A DNA stretch of 64,000 nt, taken from contig JAMXSV010000026.1 of the NCBI GenBank assembly GCA_027559495.1, forward strand, positions 992,001 to 1,056,000, written 5' to 3'. Below are positions 10,580-22,565 of the stretch, piece after piece. A program made the position numbers and the translations under genes. Position 1 is the stretch's first letter; each line of letters starts with the position of its first letter. This stretch comes from Aurifilum marmelostoma. Lineage: Eukaryota > Ascomycota > Sordariomycetes > Diaporthales > Cryphonectriaceae. The notes beneath the pieces are model-generated. The model searched no databases. It had not been told where the DNA came from and saw only the letters and a program-made list of their open reading frames with translations.

Positions 10580-11256
10580 ATGCCCCGAAGGACTCACGAC
10601 CTCGGCCGTCTCGGCCCCCCAACTCTGCGCGCCGCCTGGCTCTTCCAGGCCATCATCGCAGCCCTGACCTCCCTCTTCTTCGTCTGCGACGGGCTGTCGA
10701 TGGCCTACAGCTACTACACGGGCTACCGCCTGTACTCGTCGCTCAGGGAGCTCGCCTTCGCGCTGCTGGCCGCCCTCGCCGCGTTCATCGTGGTTGTCCA
10801 GCGCAACTATGCCGACCCGCCGGCCAAGGTGACGGCGCGGCTCGAGGTGGCCAAGAGCTTATTCGCGTCGGCTGTCTGGCTCTGGTTTCTCTTGGATGCG
10901 GCACTGTTTACGGCACCGGGGGATTATTGGCCGGACCCTGACACCAGAAGCAAGAGGGTAATTGTTACGTTGGTCATGTTTGTGGTATTATTGTTCGTCA
11001 CCCTCCCCTCTCCCCTTTTAATTTATTCATTTTTCCTTTTCCTTTTTTTTTCTTCTTTTCCCTTGAAACCCTTGTGTTTGTGTGCTAGTGGGTGTGTCGT
11101 GGTAATATTTCTCGCTGCTGACAGTAGTTGCGAAGCATCTTTTTCTATCCCACTCTGTTCTGGAGTGTGAGGCGAGCGCGACAGGCTACAAATGAGAGGA
11201 GAGACGATGCGGCCGCAGGAGGGTCAGACGAGGGAATACCTCTGCTGAGAGACTGA
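10580..11256 (+). CDS. Small multi-pass membrane protein, 3' exon uncertain
   Basis: The ATG at 10580 sits in a good context (CTCACCATGC). The protein has three clear hydrophobic segments: AAWLFQAIIAALTSLFFVC, LAFALLAALAAFIVVVQ and ASAVWLWFLLDAALF. A possible fourth is IVTLVMFVVLLFV. Past about 10990 the frame enters a long pyrimidine-rich, intron-like stretch, so the open frame to 11170 is probably not all coding. A likely last exon begins at 11185 after GCGACAG and reads ATNERRDDAAAGG then SDEGIPLLRD, ending at 11256. This resembles a cytosolic tail. A donor after 10957 (GTAATT) or after the fourth helix would join it in phase 0. The layout resembles fungal three- or four-helix plasma-membrane proteins of unknown role. 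I do not recognise the family. Confidence 0.5.
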
Positions 11257-12295
11257 TCCTTCACTTGTGACGCACTTACGAGATCGGATTGACCGTCAGA
11301 GGCGTTTTCCGACGACTTGCATTCATACTCTGTTCAGCGAGTGACCTGGGCATGTTCGGGTCTGGAGAGGGGAGGAAACTGGACGGGCGCAGTCTATGAG
11401 GAGAAAAAAGGTTCTAGGTGAGAACTGAGAATGCGACATAAATCAACACGTGACAATCAATATTACTTCAGTATGTAGGAAGGAAATAATTTACTGTTGC
11501 CAATCAAGCTCGGCGGCGATGCAAATAGGCATGCTCATCTTTGAAATGGCTGGTGAGGATATCTATCTGTCCTCAAAGCATATGCCGCCTAGGCTTCTGT
11601 ACTATCTATGTCTATTATAGGCTAATGCTAGCACATCATGAGAGACCCTTCATGTTGGATAGTTAAGGAGCGGGGAAAGAACTCACATCAAAGAGGTAGA
11701 TCATGTAATTGTGTGATCAAAATGAAGCTGAGCCATGTTGATCCCCTAAGCTGCTGCAGACTGTCAGTGGGCGTACTGTACGTAGTGTTCCCTGTGCAAT
11801 GACTCCAGTACTGACTGGCAGACTGGGTACTTTTCAGTGCTAGTCCTACAGAGCCACTTACTGCTGGAGTTAAAAAGGAGGTGAGGCTTATCTAAGCTTG
11901 TTCCCCCTGTCGAGAGTGGGACCCCTCTGCAGCATGCCACTTGGCGCTTCTCTATCATGCAGGCCTGGGCATCTTTTGGAGGCTGATCCGTGCCAGGGGA
12001 CCATTTCAACCTGCTCCAAATTCAGAGACAACCTCGAGGCTGTCGACCCTCAGCAGAAAAGTGAGACAAGATCGACTTGCCCTTCTGCCGCTGCGTCTGC
12101 CTGCCCAAGATCTTTAGCTTTCGTTTTACTTTTGGGGCCCAAGAGCAAAGAGAGCCAAGGCCAATCAAGCCCGCCAACTGGCTCCCGCCTTGTGCACACG
12201 CGCAGTTCCCTGGTTGACAAGCTGGTGGTAGCCAGAGGAGGACTACCCCCCCCCCCTCGCGGGCCCTTAGACTACGTTCTTTTTACCTCGCAACA
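11257..12295. other. Intergenic, AP-1 gamma promoter
   Basis: About 1 kb with no supported gene. An 11-base C run lies at 12246-12256, about 40 bp upstream of the AP-1 gamma ATG. Confidence 0.6.
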
Positions 12296-15200
12296 ATGAC
12301 ATCCCGTAAGCAACATCACCAGCTCTACTATCACGACGGATAAAATATGAGAGCTGCGCCCTAGAGTGGCCAGCAGGGAGACATCCAGCAAAGAAAAACA
12401 AAACCACCAAGAAGCAAAAGCATGGCGGAAGAACATTGGAAGCTGACCATGTCTGGTCACACATCAGTCAAGCAGTTCATCCGCAACGTGCGCGCCGCAA
12501 AGACCATCGCAGACGAGCGCGCCGTAATCCAGAAGGAGAGCGCGAGCATACGAGCCAGTTTCCGGGAGGAGAGCCATGACCACAATGTCAGGTGCGTCTT
12601 CAATTCGTCGTCGTCGTCGTCCTCCTCCGGCCGTACGAAGACAGACAGAATGATGTGCTAATCTGGTGCGGGCTATGGCCCTCTTGACTTGCAGGCGAAA
12701 CAATGTCGCAAAGCTCCTCTACCTCTTCACCCTCGGCGAGAGGACACATTTCGGCCAGATCGAGTGTCTCAAGCTCCTCGCCTCCCCGCGCTTCGCCGAT
12801 AAACGTTTAGGGCACCTGGCCACGAGCTTGCTGCTGGATGAGAACCAGGAGGTCCTGACCCTTGTCACGAACTCGCTACAAAAGTACGCTGGGCTGCAAT
12901 CAAATCACGGCCTCCACCTTTCACCCCTCTCCTCTCGCTCTCCTCTGCTGACAACAGCTCGTCGTGAGTAGTGATCTCGGCCACTCCAACCAGTACGTCG
13001 TCGGTCTCGCCCTCTGCACGCTTGGCAACATCGCCTCCATCGAGATGTCCCGCGACCTGTTCTCCGAGATCGAGAAGCTGGTGTCCACAGCCAACCCATA
13101 CATCAGGCGCAAGGCCGCCCTGTGCGCCATGCGGATATGTCGAAAGGTCCCCGACCTCCAGGAGCACTTCATCGAGAGGGCCACAGCCCTGCTGCAGGAC
13201 CGGAACCACGGCGTCCTGCTCTGCGGGCTGACGCTGGTCATCAGCCTGTGCGAGGCCGATGAGGAGGAGGGCGGCGAGGAGGGCATCGTGGACAAGTTCA
13301 GGCAGTTCGTACCCATACTCGTTAGGACCCTCAAGGGGCTGGCATCTTCGGGCTACGCCCCCGAGCATGATGTCATGGGCATCACAGACCCCTTCCTGCA
13401 GGTCAAGATCCTCCACCTGCTGAGGGTGCTGGCGAGAGGAGATTCCGAGGTCAGCGAGCAGATCAACGATATCCTTGCGCAGGTCGCCACCAACACGGAC
13501 TCGTCCAAGAACGTGGGCAACTCGATCCTGTACGAGGCCGTGCGAACCATCCTCGACATCGAGGCCGACTCGGGTCTGAGGGTATTGGGTGTCAATATTC
13601 TCGGAAAGTTCCTGACAAACAGGGACAACAACATCCGCTACGTGGCGCTCAACACCCTCATCAAGGTCGTCGCGATCGAGCCCAACGCCGTGCAGAGACA
13701 TCGGAACACCATCCTCGAATGTCTGCGAGACCCCGACATCAGCATAAGGAGGAGAGCGCTGGACCTCAGCTTCACCCTGATCAACGAGAGCAACGTGCGC
13801 GTCCTGATCAGGGAACTGCTGGCGTTCCTGGAGGTCGCGGATAACGAGTTCAAGCCCACGCTGACGACACAGATCGGTATCGCGGCCGACAAATATGCTC
13901 CGAACAAGCGGTGGCACGTGGACACGATGTTGAGGGTCCTGACTCTGGCGGGCAACTACATCAAGGAGCCGATCCTATCCTCGGTCATCCGCCTGATCGC
14001 TACCAGCCCAGACCTGCAGACATATGCTGTGCAGAAGCTGTACACCAACCTGAAAAAGGACATTACGCAGGAGAGTTTGACACAGGCAGGCGCCTGGTGT
14101 ATAGGAGAGTATGGCGACGTGCTGCTGAGGGGGCGGACAGTACGAGGAAGAAGAGCTGGTCAAGGAGGTCAAGGAGAACGAGGTTGTGGATCTGTTCGAG
14201 ACCATCCTGAACAGCAACTATGCCACGCAGGTGACTACCGAGTACATCGTCACGGCCCTAATGAAGTTGACGACGAGGCTCTCGGACGGTTCACAGATCC
14301 AGAGAGTCCAAGCGATACTCCGGCACCACCAAACCAGCCTGGACGTCGAGGTGCAGCAGCGCGCCGTGGAGTACGGGAACCTCTTCAACTTTGACGAGAT
14401 CCGCCGCGGTGTGCTGGAGAAGATGCCGGTACCTGTCATCAAGGAGGAGAACCGCGTGCTCGGCGCGGCCAACCAGGAAACCAAGAAGGCAAAGAGGAAA
14501 TCCAAGCAGATCAAGCAGACAGAACAAGATCTGCTCATGGACCTCATGGGCGACAGCGGCCCAGCACCTTCTCCTGCCAACGGAAGCTCGACCAACAACG
14601 CGGATCTCCTCGCCGACATCCTCGGCGGGACATCATCACCAGCGCCCGCTTCCAACTCCGCAACACCCACACCACAATCCAACGTCTCCGCCATCATGGA
14701 CCTCTTTGGGTCAGGCGGCGCGCAAGCCACTCCACCTCCGCAGGCAGCTGCTGCTGCCGCACCACCATCCTCCTCTGGCCTGGACCTTCTCGGACAGATG
14801 GGCTCCTCCTCTCCCGCACCACCACCACCGTCGGGCGGGGCTGCCCCGGCCGGCTTCCCCTGCTACAACAACAACGGCCTGGTCGTCACGATCGCCACGC
14901 AGCGCAATGCAGAGGGTATCGTACAGGCACTGGCGCGGTTCCGCAATGCCTCTGGTGGTCCTCTGTCAAATGTTGGGCTGCAGGCTGCCGTGCCCAAGAG
15001 CCAGAAGCTGCAGCTCAACAGCATCTCGAGCTCGGAACTGGCGCCGGGGACGGAGGCCACGCAGGCCATGAGGATTCAGGGTGCCAAGGGGGTAAGTTTC
15101 CACACGCAATAAATCTCCTCGTTCTTTCCTATTCCTTTATCCCCTTTTCCCCCCTTCTAAATGCTCCACGATGTCGAGAAAGTTTGCTAACGCAAAATGA

Positions 15201-15299
15201 ATCTCCTTTTAGCCTCTACGTCTGCGTCTGAGGATCCAATACACTTCGCCCGCGGCAGGGCAGGTCATGGACCAGGTGAACTGGTCAGAGCCGTCTTGA
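12296..15299 (+). CDS. apl4: AP-1 clathrin adaptor gamma subunit, with one frame break
   Basis: Exons: 12296-12305, 12468-12591, 12695-12883, 12972-15091 and 15213-15299. With one base removed they total 2529 nt (842 residues). The N-terminus, after joining the 10-nt first exon, reads MTSLKQFIRNVRAAKTIADE, the conserved gamma-adaptin start. The N-terminal alpha-solenoid (about 1-590) contains ALCTLGNIASIEMSRDL, YIRRKAALCAMRI and YVALNTLIKVV. A low-complexity Pro/Ser/Ala hinge with DLL motifs follows (about 590-720), then the gamma-ear domain, ending QVNWSEPS. In AP-1 this large subunit links cargo, clathrin and accessory factors at the trans-Golgi and endosomes. A one-base insertion in the five-G run at 14129-14133 breaks the frame: with four G the text reads LLRGGQYEEEELVKEVKENE. 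As written it ends early at 14392-14394. Everything beyond the break is conserved, so decay is unlikely. Confidence 0.95.
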
Positions 15300-18200
15300 T
15301 AGGAACAAAGGGTTTGTTGGGTGAGGAGAGGGGCCGAGCAAGCATGGCCCGGTAGTCAGTCAACTCTAGAGCGGGCGGAAAGGCAAAGGAAGGGGAAGGC
15401 AAACCGCAAAGCGAATCTTGGGGGTTTGGTTAAACCATTCAAAAGCAGGCAAGCAGGTCAACAAGCAAGCAAGCATGTGGTAAATATACCTTTTTCTCTC
15501 TCATTTTTCAAAGTAGTAGTCTCTTTGCATTGTCCAACCCCCCCCTCCCCCACCCCGCCTTCTTTCTTCTCTCTACTCTACACCATTGGGCTCGATTCGA
15601 TACTTCCGGGTGTGGCCTTTTGTCAGGTCATTTCACGAGCCCATTCTCATTGCTAGCGACATGGCCCATGAAGGACCATATCTGGCCTGGCCTGGCCATG
15701 GTTCCGAACCATCTAATGACCTTTCTCGAGCGAAACATTCGTAAGCTGCAAAACGTCTTGTTGTGTGGATGGTTGAACCATCCGTTGCGGGCAGTCTAGT
15801 CCGGCGGGCGAGGACTTCTGACACGCACGTCCTGGGTTACCTACGATCTATCCACCTCCTCCGCAAACTTTGTTTCGTGCATCATGTACCGCTGGTACAG
15901 CCTGCCACGCCCTCGCTGTGGGTGTGCGAGGGGATAGTGATTAATCTTTGTGCTATGCATATTCCTGTGTCCATCATGCTCCTCTCGCGAATAAGCCTTC
16001 TCCAACGTGACTTGTGACAAGTCGCCTTGTCGGACGAAGCAGAGACGAAGACGAAGCCATGGTATTTCACCTATATGTTGGTCACAGATACTATGCAGCC
16101 CCTCTTATGCAAACTAATAATACCTGCTCATTTTCGTCCTGGTTCAGAAGAGGAGAGAACGAGGAATAGGTAATCGTTCGCGCACCTGTCCATCTAGGAA
16201 CATGGTCATGCTCATCTCGGTTGGCGCGCCTCGGGCGGGAAGGAAGTTGGCTGGCTTGATGAATGTCATGATGTACTCCTTCTCCCTCCCGTATCTTGAG
16301 TCCGGCAGAAACGGTTACCCTCGCTAAGTGAAAGGAGGGCAAAGGAGTCACTGCTTTGTCCCCCCCCAACACGGGGGGTGTGTGGAGGTAGAATGACCTC
16401 CTCCGAGTAAGGGTCGGTAATAAGCATTTCACATAGAAAACGAATGAGATGGTGTGTTGCTTTATTGGACTTGAGGATCCGGTGTGTTGGCGCCGCGGTT
16501 GCGTCCCACACCACCATTGTTGACGTACAGCCCAGTTCATGTCTCACAACCCCCCTCTATGTGTATCTGGCTCACACTCACCCACTTACCAAACAGAAGA
16601 TACATCAATGGTACAAGCCTGCATCACATGCCATAGGAAGGGGCCACCAGTCAAAGGTACAGTTTCCCTGATTTCATACCAGGAGGTGCGACCGATCCTC
16701 AAGCTTCAACATGACCTCTAGGTCCTGGTGCAGAAGGAAAGCGTCGCCTGCCTTGCTTCGACATTTCTCATATGACATGATCCATGAGGTCATTCAATGA
16801 CAAGAGAGTGGCAGGTGATGGTGGGTATGTATGTATGCTTTCATGTCGGGTGGTTCTTATGGTGTGTAGGCGTTATTGGACGTGGTGGTATCCAGCCTAG
16901 ACGCCCAACATCTTGACGTGCCGTCCTACACACCCTCTCAAGACCAAACCCCGGGCAGACTTGCTTTCTCTCCCGCTTATCTTAAGCTTCCGCGGAGAAA
17001 CATGCTCACCATGGCCAGTCAGGTGCACTTCTGCTGAATCTGGAGGAGGAAATGGGATATGTGGTATGTGTGTTGCTCTCAGCGCGGCAGACGAGGTCTC
17101 CCTTGATTACGACCTTGGCGTCGACTGCGTGCTCAGCAGCATGGTAGAACACGCGTCCCTCGCTACGGTGCTTCGGAGGCTAGATAGCTGCTCTTTAGTT
17201 TAACGTGTCTATTAATGGCACTTCTTCTGTGATAGGTCGCCTTCCACCCTTCCAGCTGGACAGGCCAAGTGAATTGGGCGCCTGCAGGACGGGATCTAAT
17301 ACTACGCTGTGGTAGTAGTAGCAGAGGCAGAGCCTTGCCAATTAGCATGAAAGACGGGGAAACCGGGCCAACCGAGGCCGGAGAAGGGCCGTGGTTCCTC
17401 ATGGCAGTGCGTGTACGCTCTGTTTCATTATAAATGCCTCAACGGGGTGGGAGGATAGGAAAAGAATGAGAAGAGGGGGGAGGTGGGCGGAAACAAGGCT
17501 GTGGAATCGACCCCTCATTTGTTGGCGGTTCAACGTTCCATACAGCCTACTCGGGCCTTGAGATGCCGTGTTCACCTATAATCATGCCCTCGATTTGTAG
17601 TCATACCTGTCAGATCTTTGTTAGAGTATCCGTCATCACTTATCTTCCTCCCCACCTCCTTGAATGCCGGAGGAACCGCCATGGGCTCCGACCAATCTGC
17701 AGTCTCGTACCAGGGCATAAGAAGGGAAGGGGGAAGGGTCATGAGGGCGCACGAGCCGGTCGGGAAATTGATTAAGCCTTTCAGCTAAACGCTGGCCCGT
17801 TGTGGCGGCCTGGTGTGGTGTTGCCACTTCTTGCTGCATCATGGATGGTGGTATCAAGGTACATGTCCGTCCTCTTTGCAGCAAATGAGAGCTTGCAGCA
17901 GGTGGGACGATCCTATGGCACTCTTGAGCCGAATTCTTGACAAACCCTTGAAGGCAAGCCCTGTGCTTCTGAGATTGTTGTTCTTAAAAATAACCAAGAT
18001 GACCTGCTGCATGGATGGTGCGGATCTGTCAAGAAACAATGTTTCGGGGCTCCATCCGTCGTCGGCACCGATCTGCCTTGCCTTCCTCTTTCTGTCGAGG
18101 ACCAAAGAAAGTCAATCTCGGACGAACGAAACAAGGCCAGCTTGCGATATATTGCCCGCCCGTCCCCTCCTTGCTGTTTCTTTTTTGGGGGGGGAGGGAG

Positions 18201-20094
18201 GGAGGGGAGGAAAAGCCAATCACAAGTCGCGAACGAGGAAGAGTGGTCCGCTCTCGGCTAGGAGCCCAATGATATCCAGTGCGGGAGCGGCAGAGGCGAG
18301 ACCTGAGTACCATAGTGTGACCCTGTCGGCGACGCCTTAGCAGGGCAAAAGAGACAGAGAGATGTATGTTTCTTGGGATGTGTGGGGAGGGCGAGGTCGA
18401 GAGTCGCACGGCTAGCCGCCCGGGTTGAGGTGGAGTCCTGACGGGATGGTTGTGATTGGCCGCTGCAGACGCTTCTCCCCACCCTCTGTCTTGGACCTAA
18501 ACACGCCAAGGTTCACTCTGAAGGCTGTATGTCACAGTACAGATTAGTATGCTGATGTACGCAGGAGTCATATTCTGGGTGTGGGTGGGCACTCAGCACC
18601 TACAATTTAGTATGGTAGCATTTTCTTCCCGTCTAGCCGCGCTGCTGTTGGGTCTAGCAGATTGCCTACAGTAGCAGCAGTACTACCACACTAGTCAAGG
18701 TATGTCTTGTCGCATGCCCTCTGCTATTTCTGTCGAGCCACGGGAAGCGAACCGAGCCAGACCAGGCGTCTAACCGCCGGCGCCAACGCAGAGAGGGTTT
18801 TGCTGCTGCATGGTGGGTGGGACCCGGCAGATCATCTCTGTGTGGTGGATGGAGATTGTCTTCTGCTGGGTAGATAGCATAGCAGGAGTTCATGAAGAAT
18901 GGTGGATGTTGTATGGTGATCATGATGATCATGGGCGAGATCTGATATTCTGGTGGAATGAATCTTGGTTCGTTGGCGGAGAGGGAGTATGTAGTAGGGC
19001 GGGGAAAAGACTATTTCGTTCTTCCGCACCATCTTTCAACACTATCATCTATCATGATGGTCCCTGGTTCGACACTTCTCCCTCGGGATCGTGGAGAGAA
19101 GATTGAAAGACCGCAGAGAGCTGCAAGTGAGGCAGATACGTACCTGCCAAGAATAAACAGGAAAAGACCAAAGAAGGTACTGTGTAATGACTGCGGTACA
19201 TACGGAAAGAACGCCCAAGCGCCCATCTCCAAGACCACTAAACAGGAGCACCCGTTACCGTCGACGTGGGGAAACCACCTCGCACCCCTGTTGCCCATCA
19301 GCCGCGTCGACCACTCACCTTCCACTCATCGCCAACCCACCATCTCGAACCTTGTCGACCCTAACCTCTTGGACCACTCACAGTCCCTGGCGCCTGGGTT
19401 GCATTCGCGTGCGTGTGTATGCCTGTCTCTTTTCTTTTCTTCCCTCACCCTTCCATGCCTCCTCCTCTCTTCCCGTGGCAGTCGTCCACTCCCCGCCCGT
19501 TATTTTCTTTCCCGTGTGGGTACCACCATAGATGTTCTATTCTCGGCCGTGGGGCCCTGCAGTCCGTCCACAGATCTTCCGAGATGGACCGCCCGGCTTG
19601 CCTGTCTCTATCCACCCCCAGAATACTACACACCGTACAAGGTAGGTTGTTTGTCCTGGACGCCATGGTTCTCGGCTGGCTACCCTACCGCGTCCTTGTG
19701 CGTGCCGCCGACCTACAAGCGAGGCCAGCCTCGCGCAGCATGCGTGTGTATAAGAAATTCCCGTGTCCCCCTCGCCAGAGCATGTCTCTTGGGTTTATTC
19801 TTGGACTCACACCTCTCTTCTTTTTCCTTTTCCATATCTCCTTTCCATCGTCTTGGGTCTGCTTCTTTTTTTCTTCTCATTTTCTTTGATTCCTTTTCCT
19901 TGGTCTCCTCTACTACGTCTTGGGTTTCTGGTATCGACTCTGATTTCCTTACTGGGTCTGGATAAATTACCGTGCTTGATATCACCAGGAGTGAGAGAAA
20001 AGATAAATCGAGAGGACAAGATCTTCCCAACGACCCTGTCATCATATCTCAATCACGACATCACCACCCATCACCAACACCACCAACCGCCAAC
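15300..20094. other. Gene-poor 4.8 kb spacer
   Basis: This is the longest stretch without a supported gene. It holds the AP-1 gamma 3' side, many short unsupported open frames, a strong G-quadruplex-type G tract at 18187-18207, and near its right end a 1 kb open frame (18958-19965). That frame shows no recognisable protein pattern and lies immediately upstream of the DUF3455 gene. The last 500 bp are pyrimidine-rich, like a long fungal 5' leader. Confidence 0.5.
18187..18207 (+). other. G-quadruplex-type G tract
   Basis: An eight-G run is followed by three further runs of at least three G, each separated by a single A. This fits the G3+N1-7 fourfold pattern with minimal loops. It is non-coding, inside the long spacer. 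Confidence 0.7.
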
Positions 20095-21065
20095 ATGAGG
20101 ACATCGATACTGGTCTCGGTACTGTGTGCCACCACCGCTCTCGCGGCTCCTGCCTACCCACAGCTCAATGTCGATGCCGCCACCCCCAGCTCCATGGGCG
20201 ACCTGTCAGAGTACTTCAACCTCTTGGCCCAGAAGATCTCTGCGGGTAAGCAGATGTCTAGCTCGCCGACGTGCGACCTCAGCAACGCAGTGCTGCCAGT
20301 ACTATGTAAGACATTCATCTCACCATAGAGGAAACCAAATATGAGATCTTGTTACTAACGCCACTGCCACCAAACAGCAGCATCTCCTCTCCCGGCTGTC
20401 GACGCAGGTCTCACCCTCAAGCACGTCGCCATCGGCCGTGGCACGCAAAACTACACCTGCGATACCTCCAACTCCACCGCCGCACCAACTGCTATCGGCG
20501 CCACTGCTACTCTCTTCAACGCCACCTGCATCGCCAGCACCTACCCAGACCTCCTCAACATGCTGCCAGGTGTCGCCCTCAACTTCAACCTATCTACCGA
20601 CTCCTCCTACCCGGCCAACCTCGTGCCCGCCTCCACCGACTCCCGCCTTGCTCCAGGCAACTACATGATCTCGGGCCACCACTACTTCCTCGACAGCACC
20701 ACCCCATTCTTCAATCTCGACACAACCAGCTGGGAGATCGGCGAGGCCCCCTGCGCCAAGAATGCCACCGCCGACGCACCCGCCGACGCGCCTACTGGTC
20801 AGAACGGAGAAGGCGCTGTCGCCTGGCTCAAGCTGACGGCTCGCGAGGGTGCCACTGGAAGACTGCAAGAGGTGTACCGTGTCGAGACGGCTGGGGGGTC
20901 GCCGCCCGAGACATGTGCCGGCATGGATGCCACCTTTGAGGTGCAGTACAGCGCACAGTAAGTCTCATATCCTCTCTCTGTCTATACATTCATCCTGTTA
21001 TGACCGTGACATCCATATTGACTTGTCTCTTCAATAGGTACTGGTTCTACGAATCAGACTCATAG
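20095..21065 (+). CDS. Secreted DUF3455-family protein
   Basis: Exons 20095-20305, 20378-20957 and 21038-21065 give 819 nt, 272 residues. Residues 1-18 (MRTSILVSVLCATTALAA) form a signal peptide. The mature part carries the blocks typical of fungal DUF3455 proteins: GLTLKHVAIGRGTQNYTC, NMLPGVALNFNLST, SGHHYFLDSTTPFF, GAVAWLKLTAREGATGRLQEVYRV, TAGGSPPETCAGM and the C-terminal QYSAQYWFYESDS. These proteins are often labelled malate dehydrogenase in databases without good reason; no dehydrogenase fold or NAD motif is visible here. Conserved Cys and Asn-X-Ser/Thr sites fit an extracellular glycoprotein. The biochemical role is unknown. The second acceptor is a tandem CAGCAG, so a form one residue shorter is possible. 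The start is the first ATG before a clear signal peptide. Confidence 0.9.
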
Positions 21066-22565
21066 GGAGTGAGAGGCTATAAGGGTTAGATGGCAGACAG
21101 GTCACACTTGGGCGTTCGCAGAGATCGCCCAACATTTTTCTTCTCTTCATATTTTTATTCTTCTTTTCTACAGCTTGGAGGAGTCGATACCACTCTATCG
21201 AGAGGCGTTCAGGAGTCATTCGTTCATCACACAACGACCACGGCTTGCGTGATTCTTCCCTGTCTCTATTGGTGAAGAGGGCCTAAAAAGGTGGTGACCA
21301 TCATCACCACCAAATAAAGAGCACAGCCTTGCGCAAGACACAGAGATTAGTCATGGCACCGTCAATATAGGTCCTAATTTTTTTTTTGCCCCCAGTAATG
21401 TCCCGGTTGTGCATTTGTTTATTTGATTTTGGGTGAAATGTCAAAGAATAGTATATGAATGATAGAAAGGTGCAAGCTATGTCTCTTGCGCCATCGCTGA
21501 ATTCGCCGGCGGAACTTGGTACGAAGGACCCAGTGACCGAGTCGTGCCGAGAGGTATCAATTCAGAGCAGGCTAAAAAGGAGAAAAGAAGAAGAATAGAA
21601 GGGGAAGGAAGGAGGGAAGAAAAATAAAGGGGGGGGGAGGAACACCATCAAGGGCTCGTGGTTTGTACCTGTAGACCAATTTGTTCGGACTTTCCTGCAT
21701 GCGTAGGACCGTAGGTTGAGATGAGCACCTTTTCGCGTCCCAACTTCCAACGAAATTACTGTAAATTGCTCTGTCCCCGAATAAAATCACGGGCGTACAA
21801 GTAGGGAGGATCTTGATCCCATAAACATGGTTCATAATTATGCATTATCTTATAAGAAAGCACGGTAAGGGTCCTGGCGTGTACTGGCAGGACTATGGTT
21901 TTCTAGGCCAATATGTGACATGTGAAGATAGAGGGAGAAAGCCCCCACGGCCTCCAGACAGCTTCACGCTGCCTCTTCCCCTTTTGCATATGGGGGATAG
22001 CTTCGTGGAAGGGCCCTGGGACGGTGTCGTCTTTTGTCTTTTATCCCCTGAGAATCTCGCCAAGGGGTTTTCGTTCATCTCATCATGAAAGCCAAATCCA
22101 ACTTCTTCATGTCTGTGCTGTCACCGCCCCCTTCGTATGGGACCCGGTCACCGGACAAAGTCATCCCGCATTAACTCTTTTTTTGAATACACTCTTTGGA
22201 GTCGAGTGAGCCATCACCAACCTTTACTCCAGCCCGTGACATGCTGTAAGCCCCTTCCCGCCTTCCACCTTGTATGCCATGATCCAAAATGAATCACCAA
22301 ATGGGTGGGCATTATTCATAAACAGGAACACAGCAACCACCACCACATCTCCAGGAACCCAAGAGATAAGCCTTGAGAGGGGAAATTGCCTGATTCCCAA
22401 CAACGAAGCCAAGACAGAGGCACAGGATTTGTTGACTCGTTATTACAAGTAAACTGACATCGCAGTGCTCTCAAACTGCCGTTCGTGTTCGAGGTCACTG
22501 GCAATTTGGAGGCAAGCGAGACTGCTATGCCTCTCTGCCTCCCAGAACGCGTAGGTTTGAATTAC
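21066..22565. other. Intergenic, convergent 3' sides
   Basis: This 1.5 kb lies between the convergent ends of the DUF3455 gene and the elongase. It has no supported gene. A nine-G run lies near 21629-21637. Confidence 0.6.

Noticed and set aside
12865..13917. 350-residue open frame on the minus strand
   Set aside because: It is antisense to the conserved AP-1 gamma exon and open only because of the GC-rich codon pattern.
15300..20094. Transposon or RIP-degraded element in the long spacer
   Set aside because: No terminal repeats, no transposase or reverse-transcriptase remnant, and no AT-rich RIP-like composition.
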